Shown one piece after another: positions 7,818-17,400 of a stretch of DNA of 64,000 nt. How positions within the stretch are numbered: position 1 is the first letter of the stretch; every line of letters starts with the position of its first letter. The DNA is from CAIMWS01 sp964409245 (GTDB lineage Bacteria > Verrucomicrobiota > Verrucomicrobiia > Limisphaerales > UBA1319): positions 1 through 64,000 of the forward strand of contig CAYPCQ010000009.1 of the NCBI GenBank assembly GCA_964409245.1. Reading direction: 5' to 3'. The position numbers were made by a program, and so were the translations under genes. The notes beneath the pieces were generated by a model. That model worked only from the letters and a program-made list of their open reading frames with translations, did not search any database and was not told where the DNA came from.

Positions 7818-9481
7818 GGCCTCCGCCCCTTGGCCCAGACGGCCAGTTTTTCACGGAATATTTTCGCGTTGTGCCGGATATCCACGGGGAAACCGGGATG
7901 GAATAAAATGGTTTGAATCGACCGGGTGTGGGGCTGGCTGGCACCCAGGGCGAGCAGTTCGGCGCGCAGTTGGGCCGGATCAGGTTTGCCGGCGCCCGGC
8001 TCCAATTCGACGCACAGTACCGGCGCAGTTTCGCCATTTTGCGGAACGCCCACCAAGGCGGCACGATATACTCCAGGATGGGCATTGAAGACGCCTTCGC
8101 ACGGAATGGTGAAGAAGTCCCCGGCACGGGTGGTGACCCGCTGCGATTTGCGCCCGCAAAACCAGAGGCGCCCTTGGGTGTCACGGCAGCCCAAATCGCC
8201 CATGCGATGATAGAATCCGCCCCCCGCGGGATCGGGGATCTTGGCCAGCGCCGTGGCGGCGGGCTGGCGGAAATATTCGCGGGTCACCTGCGGGCCCTTG
8301 ACGACGATTTCCCCGATGCTGCCAGGGGCCAGTTCCAGCGCCGCATCCCAGGCTGGGATTGGGGTATCGCTGATGCGGATAATACGCGCCGCCAGCTCCG
8401 GCACCGGCTGGCCGACACATACCCCCCGGCCCTGGCTGGTCTGGTGGCGGGTTTCGCGCAGGATTTCATCGCTGCCGATGGACGCCACGGGGAGGCATTC
8501 GGTGGCGCCATAAGGTGTGAAAACCTGGGCGCCGGCGGGCAGCAAGGCGGCGAATCGCTCCAGAACCTTGGCCGATACCGGCGCCCCCGCGGAAATGACG
8601 CGCCGGACACTGGACAATACGGTTCCCTCGGGCAGGCCGTGGCGGCCCACGCGGTTGATCAGCGCCGGGGACCCAAAAAGGTTGGTGACCCCAAAATTCT
8701 CGATGGCTTCCAGGATTTTTGCCGGATCGACCTGCGCCGGCCGGGTGGGGTCCATGTCGGGCAGGATCGCGGTCATGCCCAGGGCCGGGCCGAACAGCGC
8801 GAAAAGGGGAAAGGTGGGCAGGTCGATTTCGCCTGGCTCAATCCCGTAAAGCTGCCGGATCCGCTCCACCTGGGTGGTGAAAATCTCATGGGTGTAAACC
8901 ACGCCTTTGGGGGGGCCGGTGCTGCCGCTGGTGAACAGGATGGCGGCGGTTTCGCCCGGCTCAGGGCGGGCCGGCTCGAAGCCTGTGGTGTTTTCGCCCA
9001 GGGTGCGGACCTGCCGCAGGGAGACGCAACCGGGAAACGCCCGCTGGCCGGCCGCAATCTTGATTTTAATGGAGCCTTTGGCCCAGCCCAGGATCATCCG
9101 CGCCGCGTGGGCTTTGGGGATGCCGATAAAGGCCTCGGGCGCGGCTTCGGCAAGGCTTTTGCCCAGGTTGCGCGTGCCAATGCCGGGATCGATCAGCACG
9201 GGTATGGCCCCCAGCTTGAACAGGGCAAACGCCAGGGCGAAAAAGTCGAGGCTGGGCGGCACCATGAGGGCGGTGCGCATGCCCCGCCGGATGCCTGATT
9301 GTTGGAAGCCACTGGCGAGCTGGTTGCTCGCCGCCTCCAGCTGCCGGTAAGTGTAATGGGTGTAGCTGACACGGCCGTGCGCATCGCGCGAGTGAGGATA
9401 AACCACCGCGCTCCGCCACGGCTGGAGCTCGGCCATGGCGGCCAGGTGGGAGGCGATATTGGTGGTGATCGCAGCCCTCAC
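7814..9481 (-). CDS. oleC: OleC: beta-lactone synthetase (AMP-ligase superfamily)
   Basis: This 555-residue acyl-adenylate enzyme carries the P-loop signature AAILFTSGSTGPPKGVVYTHE at about 215, the A5-like TPYGATECLPVA, and the A7/A8 region YHRMGDLGCRDTQGRLWFCG. In the ole pathway OleC adenylates the 2-alkyl-3-hydroxy acid from OleD and closes it to a cis-beta-lactone, rather than making a CoA ester. Without the neighbours it would be called a fatty acyl-CoA ligase; its place between oleB and oleD fixes the assignment. The start is GTG at 9481, two bases after the oleB stop, because the apparent upstream ATG is followed directly by TGA. The C-terminus overlaps the oleD start by 4 nt. Confidence 0.92.
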   Translation of the reverse strand: MRAAITTNIASHLAAMAELQPWRSAVVYPHSRDAHGRVSYTHYTYRQLEAASNQLASGFQQSGIRRGMRTALMVPPSLDFFALAFALFKLGAIPVLIDPGIGTRNLGKSLAEAAPEAFIGIPKAHAARMILGWAKGSIKIKIAAGQRAFPGCVSLRQVRTLGENTTGFEPARPEPGETAAILFTSGSTGPPKGVVYTHEIFTTQVERIRQLYGIEPGEIDLPTFPLFALFGPALGMTAILPDMDPTRPAQVDPAKILEAIENFGVTNLFGSPALINRVGRHGLPEGTVLSSVRRVISAGAPVSAKVLERFAALLPAGAQVFTPYGATECLPVASIGSDEILRETRHQTSQGRGVCVGQPVPELAARIIRISDTPIPAWDAALELAPGSIGEIVVKGPQVTREYFRQPAATALAKIPDPAGGGFYHRMGDLGCRDTQGRLWFCGRKSQRVTTRAGDFFTIPCEGVFNAHPGVYRAALVGVPQNGETAPVLCVELEPGAGKPDPAQLRAELLALGASQPHTRSIQTILFHPGFPVDIRHNAKIFREKLAVWAKGRRP

Positions 9482-9482
9482 A

Positions 9483-10376
9483 TCAACCGCCAGCGGGGTG
9501 GCGCGTCAAAAAGTTGCGCACAATCGGCAGGATCTCCTCCCCGGCGTCCTCCAGCACCAGGTGGCCCGCTTCAGGAAAACGGTGCACCTCGGCTGCGGGC
9601 AGCCGTTTGCGCCATTCCTCCAGGAAATGGTGGTCAAAGACAAAATCACGGTCGCCCCAGAGGATCAAGGCGGGGGTTTTCTGGAAGAGAATCAAACGCT
9701 CCTGCACCTCGCTCACCAGCGCGTAGCTGGGGTCGCCGGGACGCAGTGGGATATCCTGGACGAACCGCAGCTGGCTGAGGCGGTTGCTGGAACTCTGGCA
9801 AGGCTCCAGGTAGGCATCGCGCACCCGGGTGGGCAGGGGGCGGCGGCTGCACCAGCGCATCACCAGCCGGCCAAACCAGCCGGAGCGGCGGATCAGGAAA
9901 TCGTCCAGGGTGGTATTGCGGCACAGCCAAAGGGAGGTGGGCAGGCGTTTCCCGGCGGGCAGATGAAAGGCGGCGGTGTTGAGCAGCACCAGCCGGCCCA
10001 CTTGTTCCGGGTGCCGGGCGGCGTAGGCCATGCCAATCATGCCGCCCCAGTCATGCATGATCAGCGTGAGGCGCTGCCGGATTTTCAGATGGCTGACGAG
10101 CGCTTCCAGATCCTGAACCCGGCGGCTGAGGGAAAACTGGTAGTGCGCGTCATCCGGCTTGTCGGACAGCCCGCAGCCCACATGGTCGGGCACGATGGTG
10201 CGGAAGGAATCGCGCAGGCCCAATACGAGGTTGCGGTAGTAAAAGGACCAGGTGGGATTCCCATGCAGCATGAGGACCGGTTCGCCCCGGCCCTCGTCCA
10301 GGTAATGCAGGGCGATCCCGTCCAGGTTCAGATAGGCGCCCACGAAGGGGTAAAGATCTCGTCGATAACTTACCAT
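9483..10376 (-). CDS. oleB: OleB: beta-lactone decarboxylase (alpha/beta hydrolase)
   Basis: This 297-residue protein is of the haloalkane-dehalogenase-like alpha/beta hydrolase family. It has the oxyanion-region motif LMLHGNPTWSFYYRNL, nucleophile Asp in MHDWGGMIGMAYA, and catalytic His in FPEAGHLVLEDAG. OleB removes CO2 from the beta-lactone to give the cis-olefin. The frame is open upstream to 10655, but that extension is low-complexity shadow sequence inside oleA. The start at 10376 (MVSYRRDLYPF) matches the family N-terminus and overlaps the oleA stop by 7 nt. Automated calls may over-extend this gene by about 93 residues. It is separate here; many bacteria have an oleBC fusion. Confidence 0.92.
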   Translation of the reverse strand: MVSYRRDLYPFVGAYLNLDGIALHYLDEGRGEPVLMLHGNPTWSFYYRNLVLGLRDSFRTIVPDHVGCGLSDKPDDAHYQFSLSRRVQDLEALVSHLKIRQRLTLIMHDWGGMIGMAYAARHPEQVGRLVLLNTAAFHLPAGKRLPTSLWLCRNTTLDDFLIRRSGWFGRLVMRWCSRRPLPTRVRDAYLEPCQSSSNRLSQLRFVQDIPLRPGDPSYALVSEVQERLILFQKTPALILWGDRDFVFDHHFLEEWRKRLPAAEVHRFPEAGHLVLEDAGEEILPIVRNFLTRHPAGG

Positions 10377-11419
10377 TCCAATCCCATCATCAGGCAGGTT
10401 AAACCGCTGCCAATCCCCAAAAAGCCGGCGCGCTGGCCCGGCTTGAGGGCGCCCCGTTCGTCGGCGATCGCGGCCGCCACCGGCAAGGCGGCAGTGCCCA
10501 TGTTCCCCAGGTAGCGGTAGGTGATATAATCCTTTTCCTTGGGCAATTGCAGCGCCTTCAGGATTGCCTCCTGGTGGCCCTGGCCCACCTGGTGGCAGAT
10601 GACCCGGTCCACACTCGCGGCGGTCCAGGACATGGCTTCCAGGAACCGGGCCCAAGTGCGCTGGCCCAGCTGGACTCCGTGCTTGAGGACCGCCACGGAG
10701 TCGGTGTCCATGAACTGGGAGAGACCTTGCTCCGGAACCTCCCGCAGGCCCCAGCGGCAGAGGCGGTGGTGCTCGGGGGCGGCCTCCGAGACCGCGCCCA
10801 GGAGGCGATGCCCGCGCGGCCCGGGAAAGGAGCCATCCGTCAGCAGGGCCGCCACTGCGCCCGAGCCGCCGGTGAAGGTGGCCAGGGCCTTGGTGAACTC
10901 TTCCATGCCGGCCTTTTGCAGGAGCCGGCTGGCCATGAGTTCGTTGATTTCGCGGGCGGTTTCGCAGGAAACCACCAGGCCCGCGCGGATCTGGCCCAAT
11001 TCAATGCGGTTGGCCACTTCGATCATGCCATTCAACACCCCCAGGCAGGCGTTGCTCACATCGTAGAGCATGGCCCGGCCGCGCAGGCCGAGGCCATCCG
11101 CCACAGCGCAGGCGGTGGCGGGTTCAAAATTTTCCCGGCATACTCCGGCGTAAATCAAAATGCCCAGGTCGTCCGGCTCCACGCCGCCTTTTTGAAGCGC
11201 TTTGCGGGCGGCGGCGATGGCGCCCGTGGAAAGCTGAAAACCAGGCTCCCACCAGCGGCGTTCCTGGATGCCGGTCCAGGCTTCCAGCTGCCCCGGCTGC
11301 AGGCCCAGCCGGGTGTAAACCGGCTCCAGCCGCTCCTCCAATTCGGTGGTGGTGACCACCACCGGGCCCAGTTCGTAGCCCAAGGCGGCGAGCATGACTC
11401 GCTGATATTTCGGGTCCAT
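10370..11419 (-). CDS. oleA: OleA: thiolase-fold acyl condensing enzyme (head-to-head)
   Basis: This 349-residue ketoacyl synthase III/thiolase-fold protein has the nucleophile Cys in YDVSNACLGVLNGMIE, the OleA-type Glu in AGVCRENFEPATACAV, the His in ICHQVGQGHQ and the Asn in LGNMGTAALP. That Glu near the second channel separates OleA from FabH. OleA joins two fatty acyl chains by non-decarboxylative Claisen condensation to a 2-alkyl-3-keto acid. It starts 13 bp after the PUFA synthase gene pfaBC and overlaps oleB. The adjacency strongly suggests that its acyl donors are the polyenoyl chains made by the synthase upstream. Start at the ATG at 11419 after CGGGACGAAT. Confidence 0.93.
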   Translation of the reverse strand: MDPKYQRVMLAALGYELGPVVVTTTELEERLEPVYTRLGLQPGQLEAWTGIQERRWWEPGFQLSTGAIAAARKALQKGGVEPDDLGILIYAGVCRENFEPATACAVADGLGLRGRAMLYDVSNACLGVLNGMIEVANRIELGQIRAGLVVSCETAREINELMASRLLQKAGMEEFTKALATFTGGSGAVAALLTDGSFPGPRGHRLLGAVSEAAPEHHRLCRWGLREVPEQGLSQFMDTDSVAVLKHGVQLGQRTWARFLEAMSWTAASVDRVICHQVGQGHQEAILKALQLPKEKDYITYRYLGNMGTAALPVAAAIADERGALKPGQRAGFLGIGSGLTCLMMGLEW

Positions 11420-11432
11420 ATTCGTCCCGTGA

Positions 11433-14400
11433 TCAGCCTGGGCAGCCTCCCGCAGAGGCGGCTTGTTGTCGCACCGTAAAATTTTTCATGGCATAAATGA
11501 CCCGGCCATCCACCGATAGGAATCCGTCGCCACTGAGCCAATGTTGCCCGTCATTTACCCGCGTGACCACCGCTTCCACGGTGATCAAATGGTCCGCCGG
11601 GATCACCTGGCCCCGGTACGTCCATTCATGCTGGTCCCCTGTGGCGGCTGCCTCCCACCGCGTGGCGGTGGAGTGACCCCAGCGTTGGATCGCCGCGAAC
11701 TTAAGCAATTGCAGGAACGATTCCAAGCCCAGAGATCCGGGCACCACCGGATCCTGGTAAAAATGCGCCTTGAAAAACCATTCCCCGGGATCGACCTGCT
11801 TGGTGGCTTTGAGGAAGCCCAGCCCCTGGGGGCCGCCGTCCGGCACAAAAGCGATGAGGTCATCGACCATCCGCAGTTGATCCCCGGCCAGCGGCGCCTG
11901 CCGGGGAAACGGAAGGGCCTGGCTCCGTTTTGCCTCCTCCGGGCCGGGCTTATACAAAGCGGCGTTTTGCAGCCCCTCCTGGCGGGCCAGGGCGGATTGG
12001 GGGAAAAAGCCGAAATAGGTGTCGCCCTGGTAAACGATCTGCCGGCCAGCCCGCACTTCAAAATCATACCATTGGATGATCATGCCAGCTGAACTGGACA
12101 CGCGGGTCAGGTGCACCCGCGTGGTCAAAGTGCCTCCGCCGGGGAACACCGGGAGCAGCTGGACCGCTTTGCCACCCAGGTTCCGGAAGGACAGGTCCGT
12201 CTCGCTGGTCAGGGCTGAGCCCGCATAGGCTGCCAGCCATCCACAAGGCTGCAGGGCGATTTCCAGCAGCACCGCGAACGGCATGTCGCCCTGGCGGTTT
12301 TCGGTGAAATACCAGGCGTCGGGCGGGATATCGTATTCAGCGGTGGCCCGGGCGCCGGGCGCCATTTTGAAAGGCTCCCCTTCGGCGCCGATGATCCGGT
12401 CCAGAAATTGATAGGGTGGCCCCGGCAGGCGTGCGATCCGGCGTTCCTGGTCGAATACCCGGTAGGGAGCGCCGAACGCTTCGGAAGGTTTGCCCACCGC
12501 AAAGGCCAGGATGCGATCCCGGTCGTAAAGCACCTGGCGGGTGGCGGCTGCGCGCGGGCCGGCCCATAGCCGCCGGAACGTTTCCCGGGTGGCGCCGGTG
12601 TAGCGCAAACTCAGGTTCGTGATTTCGACGATGGGCTTGCCATCCGCATACATCAAGGCATCGGCGATGGCATAAGGCGCCGGCTCATACCCCAGCTCTT
12701 TGATGGAGATTTCGTAAGTGGCGGTGGCGGTGGTTTCCAGGACTTGCCCCCGGCACTTCAACTGGCTGTTCACCCCTGGCACCGGCTCCAGCACAACGTG
12801 GCCCTGTTCGGCAATCCAACCCAGCCGCAGCAGGAAAATCCGCAAGGTGTGCAGGCAGCACTCGAACATCAAGGTGCCCGGCATGACGCGATCATCCACG
12901 AAATGGCAGGTGAGGAACCAATCGCCGGGATTGATATCGGCCTCGCCCCGGATCAAGCCCAGGCCGAAGCGCCCGCCGCCGGGATCCAGCTGCGGAACGC
13001 GGTGCACCAGCTTCATGCGTCCGCCCGGCAAGGTGAATGGCCTGGCCACCGGCAGGCCCGCAAAAGCCGGGCCAAAACCGCGGGCCAGATCCCCGGCGCG
13101 CAGGGCCTCCAATTGCGCCGCAGAATACGTTTCCACACCGGTGGCCACCAGTTCGTCCCAGTCCGCGGGCCGCTTTCCGGGGAGGGGCTTCAAGTCCATG
13201 GCAGTGCGCACGATGCCCCGGCCGCCCGCCAGCTCGGAGGCACTGAAAAACCCCGCACAGCCGTTGGTCATGGTGAGCAGCGGCTGGCCATCCACGGTGG
13301 ATTCAAAGCTGAAGCGGAACAGCCAGGTATTGCCCTGCCGGAAAAAGCGCTCGATGCGTATATCGTAGCGGATCACCGAGCCGGGACCGGGCAGGCTCCG
13401 ATGGAAGCAAACCCGGGCGTCGAGCAACCGGTAAACCGCCAGCCCGCGGGTTTGGAAATCGATGCCGAGGTAACCGGACAAAAACAGGTCCGCCTGGCCC
13501 GCCTCCACAGCGATGCAGGTGGGGATGCAGCCGCCATCCAAATACCAGGCCCCGGGCAGGATGTCATGCTCCGTGACCACGCGGCCATGGGTCATGGAGC
13601 GGGCTTCCCCATGGATTTCCAGGATGCGGTCCACGAGCATCAACGGCTCATCGGGCAGGCGCACCCGGGTGGGGAAAGCATCGGCTTCCTGGAACTCCCC
13701 GCCCAGGACTTTGGCCACGCTCCCGCGGGCAAATTCCAAACAGGCTTCCCGGTTGATGGCCACCGGGCGGCCAGGCGTCTGGGGCTGGGGCTGGCTGGCT
13801 GGCCCCGGTCCGCCGGCAGGCCTGGCCGAGGATCCGCTGCCGGCCATGATGGCTATCAGGTCCATTTGCTCCCGCACGGATTGGGACAGGTTTTGAAAAA
13901 TCGACTGCGAGAAAGCCAGGTAGGCTTCATGCGCCTGCCGGGTGCGGTTTTGCGTCGCGGCCATCGCTTGCGCCATTTCCAGCTCGAATGGATCAGCTGC
14001 TGGAAGCGGCGCAGCGGCGGCCGGCCGGGCCGTTTCCCCGAGGGCTTCGGGCGCTGGAGCCTGGACCAGGCTGGGCGTGGGTGAATCCGGCCGGCTGGAG
14101 GGCTGGCGATGAATGTTCGTGGCGCCCATGGCTGCCCGGCCGAAGGGCGGGCCGCTGAGGCTGATGCGCACCCGCTTTTCTCCGGCCGCCACCAAGGGGG
14201 CCGCAGCTGCCGCACAGCCGGTTTCCGGCCCGTAGATTTTGCCCAAATCCACCGCCACACCTTCCGCGATCAGCTGGGCCAGCACCCTGAAAATGCCGGG
14301 CACGGAATCCTGGGCATTCGCGCACAGCGAGCGGGCCAGGTGCGGGCGGTCCGATAATATCTGGCCGATCATCCGGCTGCAGGAATTGCCAGGCCCCATC

Positions 14401-17400
14401 TCCAGGAAAAAGCGGACGCCGGAATCGTAGGCGGCCTCGATCACGCGGGGGAAATCAATGCCGCCGGAGGCCTGGGCCAGGATGGCATCGGCGGCGGTAT
14501 CCCGGTCCGGAACGTAAGCCCGGCCGGTTGATCCGCTGAAAAAGCTGATCCCTTCCGGAGCGGTGGTCTCGAAAAGGTGCAGTTCACGGTAGGCTTTGGC
14601 CACGGGCTGCAGCAGTTCGCAATGCACGGTGGAGACGCCCGTCAAGGGAAACCATTGACAGGCCAGCCGGTCAAGCAAGGTCTTGATTTCCGGGGCGTTG
14701 CCGCCCATCACGCATTCATGCGGCGTGTTGACAATCAACACATAGAGGTGCTGCAGGCCGGCCATGGCGGCACGGACTTCGGCCACCGAGCGGTCCACCA
14801 GCCCGGTTTTCCATTCCACCACCGCGTCCGGAGGCAACTTCCAGGCCTGACGCAAGCGATCTGGATGGCCGGTGAGGTCTTGCGTGAAAAGCGTGGATTT
14901 GCCGACCCGCCGCAACATTTCGTCCCGGCTCCGCCAGGCGCGCAGGGCGAACAAGGCAGTGGCTTCGCCCAGGCTGTAGCCGATGGCGGCCTGGGGCCGG
15001 AGGCCAAAGCTGGCCGCCAGGTCGCTGACCAGGGTGCCCAAGGCGACCTGGCCACAGATCAGCGTGCGGTGGTCGAGGGGCTGGCCACTTTGGGCGGAGG
15101 CATTCCAGAATTGGCTGGCAAACATCTGGCTGGCCAGCAGCTGGTTTTCCGCATCCTGGCGGCGGAGGATCTCCGGCCAGTGCACGGCCAGATCCCGGCC
15201 CATCTCCGCGAAATGGCTGCCCGAACCGGGGAAAACAAAGGCCAGTTTCCCCTGCCGGCGGTCCTCCGGCCGCACATAAAACACCCGGTCCCGATCCCGG
15301 CTCCAATCGCCATCCGGCCCCGCCGCCGGTGGCCCGCTGGAATGGCCCGGCTCCGCAAACGGGGTTTGCAGAAGGCGGCCCAGCTGGGCGGCATCCTGGG
15401 CTGCGACTGCCAAACAGTGCGGCCGGGAATCGCCGGCGCCTCGCTTTTGCCACCAAAGCCGCGCCAGGGATTCGACCGGCTCGGAGCGGTGCCGGGCGGC
15501 CAGTTGCCGCAATTCATCCACCTGCTGGCGCAGATCCGCAGGCTGGCTGCCCCCCAGCACAAAAAGCCCTTCCGGACGCGCGCCGGGAGCGCCGCTGCGT
15601 TCGCTGGCAAACCGGCCGCTGGCTTGCGCCTCGCAGGCTTCCAACACCACGTGCAGGCAGGTGCCATCCACACTCGAGGCATTCACGCCCGCGCGCCGGG
15701 GGCCGTCCGCGCGATCCCGGACCCAGTGCTGGGCGGCCGCCGGGGCGCGCAAGAGATTGTTTTCCGCCAGGATGGCGATCGGGTTGCGCAATCCGCGCAA
15801 CGGCGGGATGATTTCCTGGTAAATGGCCAGGCTGGCCTTCAGGACGGATACCAGCCCGGAAGCGGCGCCGGCATGCCCCACGTCGGCTTGGGCGCTGCCC
15901 AGCCAGATGGGATGCCGGCGTTCGGAGGAACCGAAAAACCCCGTCAAGGCTTTCACCTCGCGCCGGTCGGCCTCCGGCGTGCCGGAGGAGCCGGCTTCGA
16001 TGTAGCCGATGGTTTGCGGATCGATCCCCGCATCTTCATAGGCCCGCGCCAAAGCCTGCTGGCAGCCGCTTTCAGTGGCTCCCTCCGCCCCGATCCCGCC
16101 GCCGCCCGCGGACCCGATCCCGCGAACCACCGCGTAGATGCGGTCGCCGTCCCGCAGCGCGTCATCCAGCCGCTTCAATACCACGGATACCGCCCCTTCG
16201 CCCGGCACCGGGCCATCCGCCTCGCTGTCGAATGGGCGGGCGGCGCCCTGCCGGGAGAAAGGCTTGACCGCATCGGTGGCCAGCAAAGCGCGCAAGTCCC
16301 CGGTGACATCCACGGCCCCCGCCAGGGCCTGGTCCAACTCGCGCCGCTGAAGCGCCCGCACCGCAATTTCCAAGGCCCGCAGGCCGGACGCATCCTCCCC
16401 GCACACCGTGTGGCTGGGGCCGCCGAAGCGGAATTCCTTGGCGATGCGGCTGGCGTTTACTCCCGCGAGAGCCCCCATGGTGCGGTCCGCCGTCAAGGCT
16501 GGCCCGCAGGCTTCCAACCAGTCTGCCCCAGGCTGTCCGGAGGCGCTTGGGGCCGCCTGGCTGGCCTGGTTCAAATGCGTCCAGCGGAAGTGGAAATCAG
16601 TGGTTCGCAAGTCGAGCCCCAAGCCCACAAAAACTCCCGTGCGGGCGGGATTGGCGGGCCGGGCCTGGGCGTCATCCAAAGCCGCCCGGCTCGCCTCCAA
16701 CATCAAAATCTGCTGGGGCAAAAGGTCGCCCAGTTCCTTGGGCGGAATGCGGTAGCGGCTCACCGGGATGGAAATATCATCCAGGTAATAACCAGGGAAC
16801 AAAGTATCCAAGCCCAGGCTGGACTGCAATTGAGTCATGGGCATCCCGCGCCAGGTCTCCCGGGGCGCAGGCGGTTGCTCCTGGCCGCCCCCGAGCACCC
16901 TTTCCTGGAAGGAGCGGAGATCGGGCCAGCGTCCCACGCAAGCGCCCAGGCCGATGATGGCGACGGGGCAGGGTGGGGGAGGCGCAGTTTTGGGTGCCCG
17001 CTTGGGTTCCGGTATTTGCGCCTGGCCGACCCATTCCTCCAGCAACACATGCGCGTTGATGCCGCCAAAACCGAAGCCGTTGATGGCCGCCCTCCGCGGG
17101 ATTCCTGCGCCCCTGGCGGGCCAGGGTTCCGCCGCCTGCAAGATGCGGAACGGGCTGCCGTGGAGCGGGATCTTTTCCGAAGGATGATGGAAATTGGCGA
17201 CGGGAGGCAGGCACTGGTGCCGCAAGGCCAGGAGGATTTTGATCAACCCCGCGCTGCCCGCCCCCGTGAGCAGGTGGCCGATGTTGGATTTCACCGCCCC
17301 CAAGGCGCATTGGCCGGGCCGCCATTGGCAATCTTTCCAAAGCGCCAGCAAGCTCTCGAATTCGACCGCGTCCCCCACCGGGGTGCCGGTGGCATGGCAT

